Source of the DNA: Acinetobacter celticus | GTDB lineage: Bacteria > Pseudomonadota > Gammaproteobacteria > Pseudomonadales > Moraxellaceae | Assembly: GCF_001707755.1 (NCBI RefSeq) | Contig: NZ_MBDL01000009.1 | Location: forward strand, 418,013-482,012 | Direction: 5' to 3' | Length of the DNA stretch: 64,000 nt | Shown here: positions 32,378 to 41,947 of the stretch, one piece after another | Position numbering within the stretch: the stretch's first letter is position 1 | How the letters are laid out: the number at the start of each line of letters is the position of its first letter | Made by a program: the position numbers and the translations under genes | Notes under the pieces: model-generated | What the model was told of the DNA's origin: nothing | The model's database searches: none | The model's input: only the letters and a program-made list of their open reading frames with translations

Positions 32378-35300
32378 TTAATTTGGAACTTTGATAACGT
32401 CGCCAATCCGTAATTGCGCAGAAGGCTGCATATTATTCATATCTGCCAAAACATTGCTTTCCATACCATAACGACTAGCCAAGCCAATAAGCGTATCACC
32501 ACGTTTAATGCGATATTCACTGATGGTTTTTGGAAGAGCAATTTTCTGTCCAATGCGCAATCCTGCACGCGCACTCAAATCGTTCATTTCAGCCAATTCT
32601 GTAACACTCATCCCGACTCGGTTCGCAATTGAATTTAACGACTCGCCAGACTTCACCACATAGCTTTCTGTATTTCGAGATGTGCTGACTGGAGCCGTAG
32701 ATTTAACCACTGCTGTCACTACTTCTTTTTCAGCTTCGGGAAGATTGCCTACAATTTTTAGTTTTTGACCAATGCGTACCGTACTGGTACGTGATAGTCC
32801 ATTTAACTCAGCCAAATAGTTCAATTGCAAATGATATTTCTGTGCAATAGCAGTTAGGTTTTCACCTGATTTCACCACATGTGTTTGCTGAACTTCACCT
32901 GCATTACCACGAGTTTGATTTTTCACTGTAAGCTTGGTTTCAGTTTTAACTTCTGGTTTTTCTTCAACCACGTCGCCAGTTAATTTTAAACGCTGTCCAA
33001 CTCGTAAACCTGTATTACGGTTAATACCATTTACGTTCGCCACATAGTCCATGCCTAAATTATAACGGCTTGCAATACCTGTTAAGGTATCACCCGATTG
33101 CACGGTATATTGTTCTGGCACAGTTGAACCCGCAGGAATTTTAATACTTTGTCCAATACGTAAACCACTATTGGCAGAAATGTTGTTTAACTCTGCCAGT
33201 TCACTCATCGCCATTTTAGACTGTGAGGCAATGCTATACAGCGTATCACCACGTTGGACAGTATAACTTTCGGTTTTAACTGTTGAATCTGCTTTGGTTT
33301 CAAGCTTCACATTAGAAACCAGTTTTTTCTCTTCCTGTTTTGTATTCAATGGTGCATTTGAACTGGCATTAACTTCATTCAAAGGCACATTAATTTTTTG
33401 TCCTACCATCAAGCTACTGGCAGAGGTTAAACCTGAAGTTAAATTAGCCAATTCCTGATTAGACAAGGCATAACGGTCTGCAATCAGTTTGAGATATTCA
33501 CCGCGTTTAACTATATAAGATTTGCTCGGAACTTTAAGTTCTTTCTTCTCAGCTTCGGCTTTTTTATTATCAGCATCTAGTTTCGCTTTAGAAGCTGCTG
33601 TTTCTTTTAAAGAAAGTTTCTGGCCAACCAATAAACCACTGGTGGTATTTAAATTATTAAAGTCTGCCAATTGTTTTACAGATAAGCCAAACTGGCTGGC
33701 AAGGCCTATCAAACTATCATTGGCTTTCACAATATAACTTTCTGGCTGTAACTTGGCTTTAGATGCTTCTGGCGCAGTTATAGGTTTCGCATCATACAAA
33801 TAAATACTGGTGCCCACATATAATTTGGCATCGGCATCCATCTGATTCCATTTCGCGACGTCACGCCAGTTCACCCCATTTTTCATCGCAATAACCACTA
33901 GGGTATCGCCAGATTGAACGGTATAGGTACTGCGCTTGCCCTTCGGTGCAACCATCACCACTTCAGAGTCCGTTTTAATGTAATTTTTGTCTAAATTACG
34001 TTTGGCTTCATCAGAATCTGGGCGGGTATTTTCCGCAACCCCTTTAGGATATGAAAAGCCCTTGGTGAGTTCTTTGCCTTGTTGTTCCGCTACCGACAAA
34101 CTGGTTTGAATAGCAGTTAACTTAATTTTGCCATCATAAGGATCGACAATTTCAGTCCCACGTGGCGCTAAAGCCGTGAGTTCTTGAACCACCTCATCTT
34201 GCTCTGCTTTGGTTGCAACAGGTTTCAACACCTCATCTACAGTTTTAGTTTGCCCTTCCGCCTGAATGGCAGCCCTAATCTGCTCACGTTCCTTCGCAGA
34301 AAGTGCCGGTTCAGCAGTCACAGCTTTAACCGTCGATGCGACAGGTGTCACCGCTACAGGAATACGGGGTGCGCTTGGAATATCCGTACTGGCAGCAAAT
34401 GCGGCCAATGCAGATGAACCTTGTGGCGTTTTCGCTTGAGGTCTACCCAATACAGCGCTTGAAACTGCCGTACTTGGTGGCGCTACCGATGATGGCTTAA
34501 CCACAGGCGGTTTAGTTGCTACCGTAATCACAGGGGGTATTGTTTTAGACGGCGTAATGACGTTGCTATTTAAATCGGGTGGTGTCACTTTAGAGGGCGT
34601 AATAATGACATTATTTTTAGGTAAATTTTGACTTGCACCACCCGCCCAGTAACCCCCTGAGCTTGATTGCATTTTCTTCAGTCTTTCATCTACAGATGGA
34701 CTGACATCTGCAGGAATCAAAATTTTCATTGGGCTTGATGTGTCAATCACCTCACCGCGATGCCCCGGATTTAACGCATACAGTTCTGCACGGCTTAAGC
34801 CCGTAATCGATGAAACTTCATTTAAGTTTGCAGGCCCCACCATCACTTCTCTAAAGTGTGGGCGGTTGGCAATAGGCGGTAAACTCACACCATACGCATT
34901 TGGGTTTTTAATAATTTGTGCTACCGCCAAGAAACGTGGCACATAATTCATGGTTTCTTGTGGCAGTTTTAATGACCAATAATCGGTTGGTAAACCCGCA
35001 GCTTTATTACGGTTAATCGCCTGTTGAATACGACCTGGGCCTGCGTTATACGACGCTAAAGCCAATTCCCAAGAACCGAACTGATTATATAAACTTCCTA
35101 AAAACTCATAAGCTGCACGGGTCGACTCCACAACATCACGGCGCCCATCGTACATATTGGTTTGTTTTAAACCATAAATACGCCCCGTACTTGGAATAAA
35201 CTGCCACAAACCAGCGGCAGCCGCACTTGATGTTGCTGCAGGATCATACGAGCTTTCAATCACAGGAAGTAATGCCAATTCTGTTGGCATACCACGGCGT

Positions 35301-35719
35301 TCCGCTTCTTTCACAGTGTGATAAAGATAACGTGATGCACGTGCACTTAAACGGTCAATATACGGTTGACGGGATGCAAACCAGCCACGCTGTGCTTCAA
35401 TACGTGTATCCCAATGGTTTAAATCCATTTTAAAACCAACGGTCATACGCTTCCACACATCACCATGTTTTAACACTTGCAGACGGTCACCTTCTACTGC
35501 ACGCATATCGGTTGCAGAAAGCAAGTCTTCCAAGCCATCTAAACTATTGGCATCTAAATAGCCCGCTGAACCAACCATTTTCGACTTCGATGCTTTTGTT
35601 GCACCAGAAGATGATGAGCAGCCCGTCAAACCTAGAGTAGCTAACGCTGTCCCCAGTACTGTAATTTTAAATAATGCAGGCAAATTAGGCTGACACCAGA
35701 TTGTGGTTGGTTTATACAT
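32378..35719 (-). CDS. mltD: Membrane-bound lytic murein transglycosylase D with eight LysM repeats
   Basis: A 1113-residue lipoprotein. The signal peptide ends in the lipobox LTGC (near residue 33), giving an outer-membrane lipid anchor. An SLT/GH23 domain follows, with catalytic Glu in LPVIESSYDPAATSSA and the family motifs GLWQFIPSTGRIYGL and ALASYNAGPGRI (about residues 130-250). A Pro/Thr/Ala-rich linker runs to about 590, and then eight LysM repeats of about 45 residues, mostly starting Y-x-V-x-x-G-D/E-x-L. E. coli MltD has two LysM and about 450 residues, so this one is greatly enlarged. The ATG at 35719 is chosen to fit the signal peptide. Confidence 0.93.
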   Translation of the reverse strand: MYKPTTIWCQPNLPALFKITVLGTALATLGLTGCSSSSGATKASKSKMVGSAGYLDANSLDGLEDLLSATDMRAVEGDRLQVLKHGDVWKRMTVGFKMDLNHWDTRIEAQRGWFASRQPYIDRLSARASRYLYHTVKEAERRGMPTELALLPVIESSYDPAATSSAAAAGLWQFIPSTGRIYGLKQTNMYDGRRDVVESTRAAYEFLGSLYNQFGSWELALASYNAGPGRIQQAINRNKAAGLPTDYWSLKLPQETMNYVPRFLAVAQIIKNPNAYGVSLPPIANRPHFREVMVGPANLNEVSSITGLSRAELYALNPGHRGEVIDTSSPMKILIPADVSPSVDERLKKMQSSSGGYWAGGASQNLPKNNVIITPSKVTPPDLNSNVITPSKTIPPVITVATKPPVVKPSSVAPPSTAVSSAVLGRPQAKTPQGSSALAAFAASTDIPSAPRIPVAVTPVASTVKAVTAEPALSAKEREQIRAAIQAEGQTKTVDEVLKPVATKAEQDEVVQELTALAPRGTEIVDPYDGKIKLTAIQTSLSVAEQQGKELTKGFSYPKGVAENTRPDSDEAKRNLDKNYIKTDSEVVMVAPKGKRSTYTVQSGDTLVVIAMKNGVNWRDVAKWNQMDADAKLYVGTSIYLYDAKPITAPEASKAKLQPESYIVKANDSLIGLASQFGLSVKQLADFNNLNTTSGLLVGQKLSLKETAASKAKLDADNKKAEAEKKELKVPSKSYIVKRGEYLKLIADRYALSNQELANLTSGLTSASSLMVGQKINVPLNEVNASSNAPLNTKQEEKKLVSNVKLETKADSTVKTESYTVQRGDTLYSIASQSKMAMSELAELNNISANSGLRIGQSIKIPAGSTVPEQYTVQSGDTLTGIASRYNLGMDYVANVNGINRNTGLRVGQRLKLTGDVVEEKPEVKTETKLTVKNQTRGNAGEVQQTHVVKSGENLTAIAQKYHLQLNYLAELNGLSRTSTVRIGQKLKIVGNLPEAEKEVVTAVVKSTAPVSTSRNTESYVVKSGESLNSIANRVGMSVTELAEMNDLSARAGLRIGQKIALPKTISEYRIKRGDTLIGLASRYGMESNVLADMNNMQPSAQLRIGDVIKVPN

Positions 35720-35926
35720 AAAAAAATCCAAACAACTCGTATAAAATTTATTTTTTAGATATGCCATTGTAGTGAAGCGCGACGCAGACACAAGGCGTTA
35801 ATTTAGCGCGAATTCAGTATAAATGTTACAAGAAATTAAAAAAACGTAAGGATATCGCTTTCGCAATTGCAATTGCGTTATACAATAGCCAACAGAACTT
35901 AGCCTTAATTATTCGGATTCATATTT

Positions 35927-37330
35927 ATGTCACAAACAATCACGCTTTATGTCGATGGCGCTTGCAAAGGCAACCCCGGTTTAGGCGGATGGGGGGCATA
36001 CATTATTACAGAATCTGAAGAGCATAAAATTTGTGGTGGCGAAGCCGAAACCACCAATAATCGAATGGAACTTACAGCAGCCATCGAAGGTGTATTGTTT
36101 TGTCCTACCGATGCCAAATTGATTATTTGGACAGACTCCAACTACGTCAAACAAGGGATTACCGAATGGATTCATGGTTGGAAAAAGAAAAACTGGAAAG
36201 ATGTTAAAAACCCAGACCTATGGAAAAAGTTAGATTCTGTTTGCCAAGGTCGTGAAATTGAATGGAATTGGATTAAAGGCCATTCTGGTCATGCAGGCAA
36301 CGAAATGGCCGACCAATTAGCCAACCAAGGTGCAGAAGAAATGCTTCAAAGCTTAAAACAGAACGCAAACGGTATCGATGCTTCAAAAAAAAAAGCTGAA
36401 CCAGACTGGCTATTAAACGATCCTTTTGGCTTAGATTTGGCCGATGCTGAAGATTTAGATTCACCTGACTTGCTAGACGATGATGCTTTAGAAAGTGAAG
36501 ATGCTGTTATTGATACGTCTGTAGCGTCTTCTGTAGAAGACCTTTCTGCAGATGCTGAAGTCATTACAATGCAAACTACAGCAAAGAATTCTTTACACCC
36601 ACAGATTGTCATTACCCCTGCTACAGTCCATGCACAAGGCCCGCGCCAACTTATTTTAGATACAGAAACCACTGGTTTTTACTTTCAAGATGGTGACCGA
36701 ATTATTGAGGTCGGTGCTATTGAGATGATCAATCGCAAGCTCACGGGTGGCTCTATTCATATTTATATCAACCCTAAAAAGCTCGTGGGTGATTCAGAAA
36801 GAATCCATGGTATTACCGATGAGTTCTTACAAGATAAACCCTTATATGCCGATATTGCAGACACCTTGTTTGAGTATTTAAAAGGCGCAGAAATTATTGC
36901 GCATAATGCGACCTTCGACATGAACTTCTTGAATATGGAGTTCACACGTGCAGGCTTACCGACACTGTCGAGTGTGTGTGATGTCACCGATACCTTAGCA
37001 ATGGCAAAAGCCAAACATCCAGGGCAAAAAAACTCATTAGATGCCTTGGTGCGTCGCTATGAAATTCCACAGCGTGACCGTACCTTCCACGGCGCATTAC
37101 TCGATGCTGAAATTTTATCCGACGTCTATTTAGCAATGACCGGTGGACAGGTTGCATTTGATATTGATGCCCTAACCCATAGTGATGATCCGTATGCACA
37201 AATTGCACGGGGTGCAGTTCAAATTCAACCTCCTGTTATTCTGCCAAGTGAAACAGAACTTGAAGAGCATGCGAATTGGGTCAAACAATTTGAAGAAAAA
37301 CAGGGCACGCCTTGCCTTTTTGTAAAATAA
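35927..37330 (+). CDS. rnhA-dnaQ: Ribonuclease HI fused to DNA polymerase III epsilon (proofreading) subunit
   Basis: A 467-residue fusion. Residues 1-140 are RNase HI with its four acidic residues in YVDGACKGNPG, NRMELTAAIEG, WTDSNYV and GNEMADQLA. An acidic, low-complexity linker runs through about 140-235. Residues about 240-420 are the DEDDh exonuclease: ILDTETTGF, IAHNATFDMNF and HGALLDAEIL. A short QVAFDI-like clamp-binding segment and a C-terminal tail follow, as in E. coli epsilon. In E. coli these are two adjacent divergent genes. One frame without interruption supports a real fusion. Confidence 0.94.
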   Translation: MSQTITLYVDGACKGNPGLGGWGAYIITESEEHKICGGEAETTNNRMELTAAIEGVLFCPTDAKLIIWTDSNYVKQGITEWIHGWKKKNWKDVKNPDLWKKLDSVCQGREIEWNWIKGHSGHAGNEMADQLANQGAEEMLQSLKQNANGIDASKKKAEPDWLLNDPFGLDLADAEDLDSPDLLDDDALESEDAVIDTSVASSVEDLSADAEVITMQTTAKNSLHPQIVITPATVHAQGPRQLILDTETTGFYFQDGDRIIEVGAIEMINRKLTGGSIHIYINPKKLVGDSERIHGITDEFLQDKPLYADIADTLFEYLKGAEIIAHNATFDMNFLNMEFTRAGLPTLSSVCDVTDTLAMAKAKHPGQKNSLDALVRRYEIPQRDRTFHGALLDAEILSDVYLAMTGGQVAFDIDALTHSDDPYAQIARGAVQIQPPVILPSETELEEHANWVKQFEEKQGTPCLFVK

Positions 37331-37401
37331 AATCTAAATTTGCTGTTACTTTTTGTATTTAAACCCTGAATACATACGTTATAGTAAAACGATAAGATGG
37401 T

Positions 37402-37419
37402 CCGCCTAAACCTAGGCGG
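37402..37419. other. Short hairpin before the fimL-like gene
   Basis: CCGCCTA / TAGGCGG is a 7-bp stem with a 4-nt loop in the 128-bp gap. It has no T-tract, so it is a weak terminator at best; it may be a leader structure. Confidence 0.4.
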
Positions 37420-37458
37420 TTCACAAACAAGATAAAACCCTAGGAAAGGTGCAGATCC

Positions 37459-39102
37459 ATGTCTTACCAAACCTCTATTCATTTTGATCCAACGGCATTA
37501 CTGATAATAAAAAGTGAAGTTGATAACTCAATCAAATTGGTCGAATCAGCAGTCAGCACCTTAGTTGAAGATCAAACCCTGCCTTTTGGTATAGATGATG
37601 CACTCAATCAATTTGAACAATGTGCACAAGTTCTAGCACTGATTGATATGGCAAGCTTAGCGAAAATTGCACAATACTCAGCCGAATTAATGCGCAAGAT
37701 TATGGGGAACCCTGCGGTTATTAATACAACTGATGTGATTGCACTGAGCGAAGGCACAACTATGCTTAAGCGCTATATCGAATTCATCTGCTTACGTGAA
37801 GTGAAAATCCCGCAGTTCTTACTCGATACGCTCAACCGTCTTGAACTGGCTTTAGGCAAACCACTCACTTCAGAAGGCCAACATATTGAAAAATTGTTGG
37901 ACTGTATTACCCCCGATTTTGATTTACCTCAAGCGCCTGCACTGGAAAAGTCAGCTTATGTGCATCGCTTATACAAATTGTCTTTGAATAAACTGCTTAA
38001 GCAAGAAGAAACCGAATTAGATCTACAAGCCATTAAGCTCGTAGGCACTTATTTGGCAGGATTATCTGAAAAGCATCCGAGCAAACAATATTGGAATTTA
38101 GTTTTTGTAAGCTTCAATCAAATTGATCAGTTACTGATTAGTGAGCCACGCTTACGCACGCTGGTCAGCATTGAACGTAATATTGCACAATATTTTAATG
38201 CAGCAGATCGCTTCAAACCGTCTATAGCGGATATTGCCAATATTTTAAGCTTATGCATTAGCCAAGAAGATGATGTATCGCAACATATTCGTGGCAAACT
38301 CAATATTGGTGATGAATTACTCACCGACACCCAATTACAAGTATTCAGCCGTCATTTATATGGCCCCGACTTTGACACCATGCATACCATCAGCGCTTTA
38401 GTTACTGCTGAAATGGCCCAAATTCGTAATGATATTGAATTCAACTATCAAAATATGACGCCTGAAAAAACGCAAGAACTTCAGGATAAATTACTGCAAC
38501 TGGCCAATATTTTTAAAGTTCTCAATTTAAATGAAGCTTGTAACGATCTTTCACGTCAAGCAGCCTCATTAAGTCAAAGTGAAATTTTAAAAGATGAAAA
38601 CTTTGCACAGCAACTGATGAATTGTATTTTGTCGGCCATGAACTCTATTGGCGTACTTGAGCGCCATCACACTTCTAGTCGCCTGCAACTTCGTGTGAAC
38701 AACATGAATATCTCACTTGACCGTTTAGACGAAGCACATGAAGCTCTGCTGAATGAAACCAAAATATTGATTAATAGCGCCAGCCAAGCATTGGTACAGT
38801 ATGTTAGTGATCAAGATTTAGCTCCGTTAGCCACGGTTCCCGTGCAATTACGCGAGATTGGTGGTGCATTACAGTTCTTAAATGCAGAATCTGGTCAAGA
38901 TGCACTGAATGTTGCATCACGTTTTGTTCAAAATTATATCGACTCCTCAAATGCAATTGGCCCAGAAAATATCAATCATATTTTAGATACCTTGGCGAGC
39001 GCAGACATGTTGATTGATAATTTAAAAAACAAACAACCTGTATTACACGCGATGTTTAAGATAGCATTGGACAGTAGCGATAAACTAAAAGCAGCAGCCT
39101 AA
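37459..39102 (+). CDS. fimL: FimL-like protein (ChpA N-terminal-like, type IV pili signalling)
   Basis: A 547-residue all-helical protein without signal peptide or membrane helices. Length and pattern match Pseudomonas FimL (about 557), which resembles the N-terminal helical-bundle part of ChpA but lacks phosphorylatable Hpt histidines. FimL links Pil-Chp signalling, cAMP and polar pilus function. Here AQYSAELMRKIMG and FLNAESGQDALNVA resemble the Hpt-like bundles. An AAAGGTGCAG-type ribosome site lies before the ATG. Followed 2 bp later by nudC. The assignment rests on length and fold pattern, so it is moderate. Confidence 0.6.
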   Translation: MSYQTSIHFDPTALLIIKSEVDNSIKLVESAVSTLVEDQTLPFGIDDALNQFEQCAQVLALIDMASLAKIAQYSAELMRKIMGNPAVINTTDVIALSEGTTMLKRYIEFICLREVKIPQFLLDTLNRLELALGKPLTSEGQHIEKLLDCITPDFDLPQAPALEKSAYVHRLYKLSLNKLLKQEETELDLQAIKLVGTYLAGLSEKHPSKQYWNLVFVSFNQIDQLLISEPRLRTLVSIERNIAQYFNAADRFKPSIADIANILSLCISQEDDVSQHIRGKLNIGDELLTDTQLQVFSRHLYGPDFDTMHTISALVTAEMAQIRNDIEFNYQNMTPEKTQELQDKLLQLANIFKVLNLNEACNDLSRQAASLSQSEILKDENFAQQLMNCILSAMNSIGVLERHHTSSRLQLRVNNMNISLDRLDEAHEALLNETKILINSASQALVQYVSDQDLAPLATVPVQLREIGGALQFLNAESGQDALNVASRFVQNYIDSSNAIGPENINHILDTLASADMLIDNLKNKQPVLHAMFKIALDSSDKLKAAA

Positions 39103-39104
39103 TA

Positions 39105-39878
39105 ATGACTCTCTCACTTGCCTATATTTTCAAGCAACAACAATTGTTGGTTGATGAACACTATCAACTTCCTCAGGTCGAAAGCGTAGCAAGTGATTTG
39201 TATATTGGTACGGGTGATCAAGTGATTGCCCGTGACCTGCTAGATGAAGAACCCATTCCAGAAGGTTTGCAACTTATTCCCATTCGCCAATTACTCCAAC
39301 TTTGGAATATTAAACAGTTTGAACAAGCCAGTCGGGCAATTCAGCTATTAGAATGGCGGCGTAACCATAAATTTTGTAGTCATTGTGGCCAGAAAACCGA
39401 AGTACATACTCGTGAATATGCCATGGTCTGCCCTGCTTGTGGCTATCATCAATACCCACGCGTCAACCCTTGCGTCATTACCGTCATTACCCGTGGTCAA
39501 GATGAAGTTTTACTGGCTAAAAGTGCCCGTAATAAAAACAGTGAAATGTATGGCTTAATTGCAGGTTTCATTGAAGTCGGTGAAACACTAGAAGATGCGG
39601 TTCGTCGTGAAACGCTAGAAGAAGTTGGTTTAAAACTAAAAAATATCCAATATTTAGCCAGTCAACCTTGGCCCTTCCCGAGTAATTTAATGATTGCCTT
39701 TAAAGCAGAATATGCTTCTGGCGACATTGAACTACAAGTGGATGAAATTAGTGAGGCAGCCTTCTTTAAATTTGATCAGCTTCCTGAAATTCCATTTAAA
39801 GGCAGTATTGCGCATGCCATGATTATGCATGTCATTCAAGGTACAGTCGTCGCAGATGATACGCAGGCTTGGCTGTAA
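39105..39878 (+). CDS. nudC: NADH pyrophosphatase (Nudix, zinc-binding)
   Basis: A 257-residue protein with a four-cysteine zinc ribbon (CSHCGQKT...CPACG near residues 97-120) and a complete Nudix box: GFIEVGETLEDAVRRETLEEVGL (G-x5-E-x7-R-E-x2-E-E-x-G) near residue 162, followed by the NudC SQPWPFPSNLM motif. It hydrolyses NAD(H), and NudC removes NAD caps from RNA. It starts 2 bp after the fimL-like stop and is probably cotranscribed. Confidence 0.95.
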   Translation: MTLSLAYIFKQQQLLVDEHYQLPQVESVASDLYIGTGDQVIARDLLDEEPIPEGLQLIPIRQLLQLWNIKQFEQASRAIQLLEWRRNHKFCSHCGQKTEVHTREYAMVCPACGYHQYPRVNPCVITVITRGQDEVLLAKSARNKNSEMYGLIAGFIEVGETLEDAVRRETLEEVGLKLKNIQYLASQPWPFPSNLMIAFKAEYASGDIELQVDEISEAAFFKFDQLPEIPFKGSIAHAMIMHVIQGTVVADDTQAWL

Positions 39879-39903
39879 ATAAAACCAAGCCCTTTTTATC
39901 TCA

Positions 39904-40785
39904 TTATTTTAATGCATCATCCAAGGCCCGCATAATGGCATTTTTGGTGCCAAAGAATCGGCTGAATAAACTAGAAACCGAACCAATCATGGTAATGTGC
40001 CCGACAACGGGTACAGAAATGAGCTGGCTATAATTGCCCAATTCTTTGAGTTTAGTATCTAAATCTGAACTATTGCTGTGTCCAACAACGGTGTCGTTGG
40101 CTGCGGTAAATAAATAATGCTTAATGCTATTTGGCTCTACAAAATAATACGGCATGACTTGCTGATATGGCAGACTTTGATCAAAGGCATCGGCGCAAAG
40201 TGGATCACCTTTGTAATCAAAATGATACGGCCCAGCCAAACCAATAATTGCACGAATCTTGTCTTTGCTTTGTAGTGGATAAGGATGCGGGTTGTATACA
40301 GCTGACATGACATTAAATGCCCCTGCCGAGTGACCCATGAGCACAATATTTTCGACTGAAATTTTCAATTTAAGTTGTGACTGATTTAAATAATTCAGTG
40401 CCAAACTTAAGTCATCTATATAACTGGGGAAAATATGTTCAGGGGCTAAATGGTAGTTAATCACAGCTACATCAAAACCTTCTTTAGCGAAAGCTTCGCC
40501 TATAAAGCTATAATCTTTTTTGTCCCCATGCATCCACGCACCACCGTGTACAAATACAATCAGTGGGCGTTGCTGGCGCGGTGCATTGCTTCGATATAAA
40601 TCTAGTCGATGACGTGCTTTAAGGCCATAAGGTACATGATTCTGAACCGTATAACCCTGCTTTGGCGTTAAACGATTGAGCGCGTAACTGCCAAAGTCAT
40701 AAATGCGAAAATTTCGATACATAAATTTCGCAAGTTCAATTTTTTCATTGAGCTGGTTTTTCCAGCTTTTTACATTAAGGTGCAT
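39904..40785 (-). CDS. Alpha/beta-hydrolase (esterase, HSL-like)
   Basis: A 293-residue protein with the oxyanion motif FVHGGAWMHGDK near residue 73, nucleophile elbow GHSAGAFN near 146 and a late Asp/His pair (NDTVVGH, VVGHITM). It fits the carboxylesterase/arylformamidase-like BD-FAE group. No signal peptide. The start is set at 40785 (MHLNVKSW), inside the 3' end of the dolP-like gene; an earlier start at 40812 is possible. Same operon as dolP, yraN and lpoA by spacing. Confidence 0.78.
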   Translation of the reverse strand: MHLNVKSWKNQLNEKIELAKFMYRNFRIYDFGSYALNRLTPKQGYTVQNHVPYGLKARHRLDLYRSNAPRQQRPLIVFVHGGAWMHGDKKDYSFIGEAFAKEGFDVAVINYHLAPEHIFPSYIDDLSLALNYLNQSQLKLKISVENIVLMGHSAGAFNVMSAVYNPHPYPLQSKDKIRAIIGLAGPYHFDYKGDPLCADAFDQSLPYQQVMPYYFVEPNSIKHYLFTAANDTVVGHSNSSDLDTKLKELGNYSQLISVPVVGHITMIGSVSSLFSRFFGTKNAIMRALDDALK

Positions 40786-41467
40786 TATTCGGTTCAGCTG
40801 TATCCGGATCAATTGCTACTGGGGTTTGTGTCTCTGCCACACCATTTACAAGGGGGGATGAAAAACTAGAAGTATTTGAGCGTGCTTGTGTGTTTTGATC
40901 AATATTATCAACCAAAGTTACGATTTTAGTCACATTACCCACTTGCTGTAGCACCTGATTTAAATCGTTAATTTCGGCTGTATTCAAGCGACCCATAACA
41001 TACAGCACACCATCTTCGGTATGAATATTGACTTTGCTATCTGACACAACAGGTGCTTTCATTATTAAGCCACGGGTATTTGCGGTCACGGCTGTGTCTT
41101 GCATAATGGTGTTATAGCTAATTTGATTACCGACTGTAATAAAATTATGAATCGATTTTACATCACTCATGGCTTTGACATTGTCTTCTGCCAATTGTTT
41201 TAAATGCACATCTGGCACTTGACCAGTCAGTAGCACATTACCGTGAAAACTATCAATATTAACGCGAGACTGTTTAAAACGTGCATCTAACTTATATAAA
41301 TTAATTTTTGCCGTTCTTACAATGGAAGAATCAATAAATACCTGACCCAAAGAACGTGCACCACTATCTGTTCCAACTGGGGCACTGCCCGTACCGCCAG
41401 AAATAAAACTTGCACAACCTGATAAACTTGCGACACATAACATTGTCATTGCAATACGCTTCAACAC
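40775..41467 (-). CDS. dolP: Outer-membrane lipoprotein with two BON domains (DolP/YraP-like)
   Basis: A 230-residue lipoprotein with the lipobox LSGC at residues 15-18 and two BON domains at about 50-115 (VNIDSFHGNVLLTGQVPD) and 130-195 (VNIHTEDGVLYVMGRLN). DolP supports outer-membrane integrity and BAM function at the division site in E. coli. The neighbours are yraN, lpoA and rsmI, the same set as in E. coli (rsmI-lpoA-yraN-diaA-dolP), but no diaA. A Ser/Thr/Pro-rich tail of about 30 residues follows the second BON domain. Confidence 0.9.
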   Translation of the reverse strand: MLKRIAMTMLCVASLSGCASFISGGTGSAPVGTDSGARSLGQVFIDSSIVRTAKINLYKLDARFKQSRVNIDSFHGNVLLTGQVPDVHLKQLAEDNVKAMSDVKSIHNFITVGNQISYNTIMQDTAVTANTRGLIMKAPVVSDSKVNIHTEDGVLYVMGRLNTAEINDLNQVLQQVGNVTKIVTLVDNIDQNTQARSNTSSFSSPLVNGVAETQTPVAIDPDTAEPNNAP

Positions 41468-41529
41468 TCAGCAAGACTCCTTAATATTTTAATCATTTTC
41501 TATCTATGCAGTTACACTGTATATTTTGT

Positions 41530-41937
41530 TCAAAGATTAATAAACTCTTGATCAAAAGTAAAAGCATTTTCTATCCATTGCTGATCATAAGGGAAATTGG
41601 AAAAATCATGCTGTAGTGATTTTGCAAACTGTTGATAAAAATCAAAACAAATCACATCAAAGCGACAGTAATACTGCTGAAATTGGGGGTATTGATTTAA
41701 AAAATATAGGGCAGTCTTTAGCATTTTATGTTGTTTGTGTATGGAAACCGTTTCAACAGCCTGTGCATAAGTCGTTTTTGAGCGGGCTTTCACTTCTATA
41801 AATAAAAGTTCTTGTTCACGTTGCACAATTAAATCTATTTCACCATATCGGCTATGATAATTGGCCTGTACCAAACAATAACCCTGTGTTTCTGCCAGTT
41901 TTAGGGCGTGTTGCTCTGCCCATTGTCCTAAATTCAT
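41530..41937 (-). CDS. yraN: YraN (UPF0102) endonuclease-like protein
   Basis: A 135-residue protein with the family pattern [21 protein letters not shown], a PD-(D/E)XK-like core near residues 38-60. The start at 41937 has AGGGG 7 nt upstream. It lies in the lpoA-yraN-dolP order and overlaps the lpoA stop region by none (10 bp gap). The biochemical role of the family is not established. Confidence 0.9.
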   Translation of the reverse strand: MNLGQWAEQHALKLAETQGYCLVQANYHSRYGEIDLIVQREQELLFIEVKARSKTTYAQAVETVSIHKQHKMLKTALYFLNQYPQFQQYYCRFDVICFDFYQQFAKSLQHDFSNFPYDQQWIENAFTFDQEFINL

Positions 41938-41947
41938 TGATGTACCC

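Noticed and set aside
38127..38330. Minus-strand frame within the fimL-like gene
   Set aside because: Shadow of the plus-strand gene; no start signal or protein-like features.
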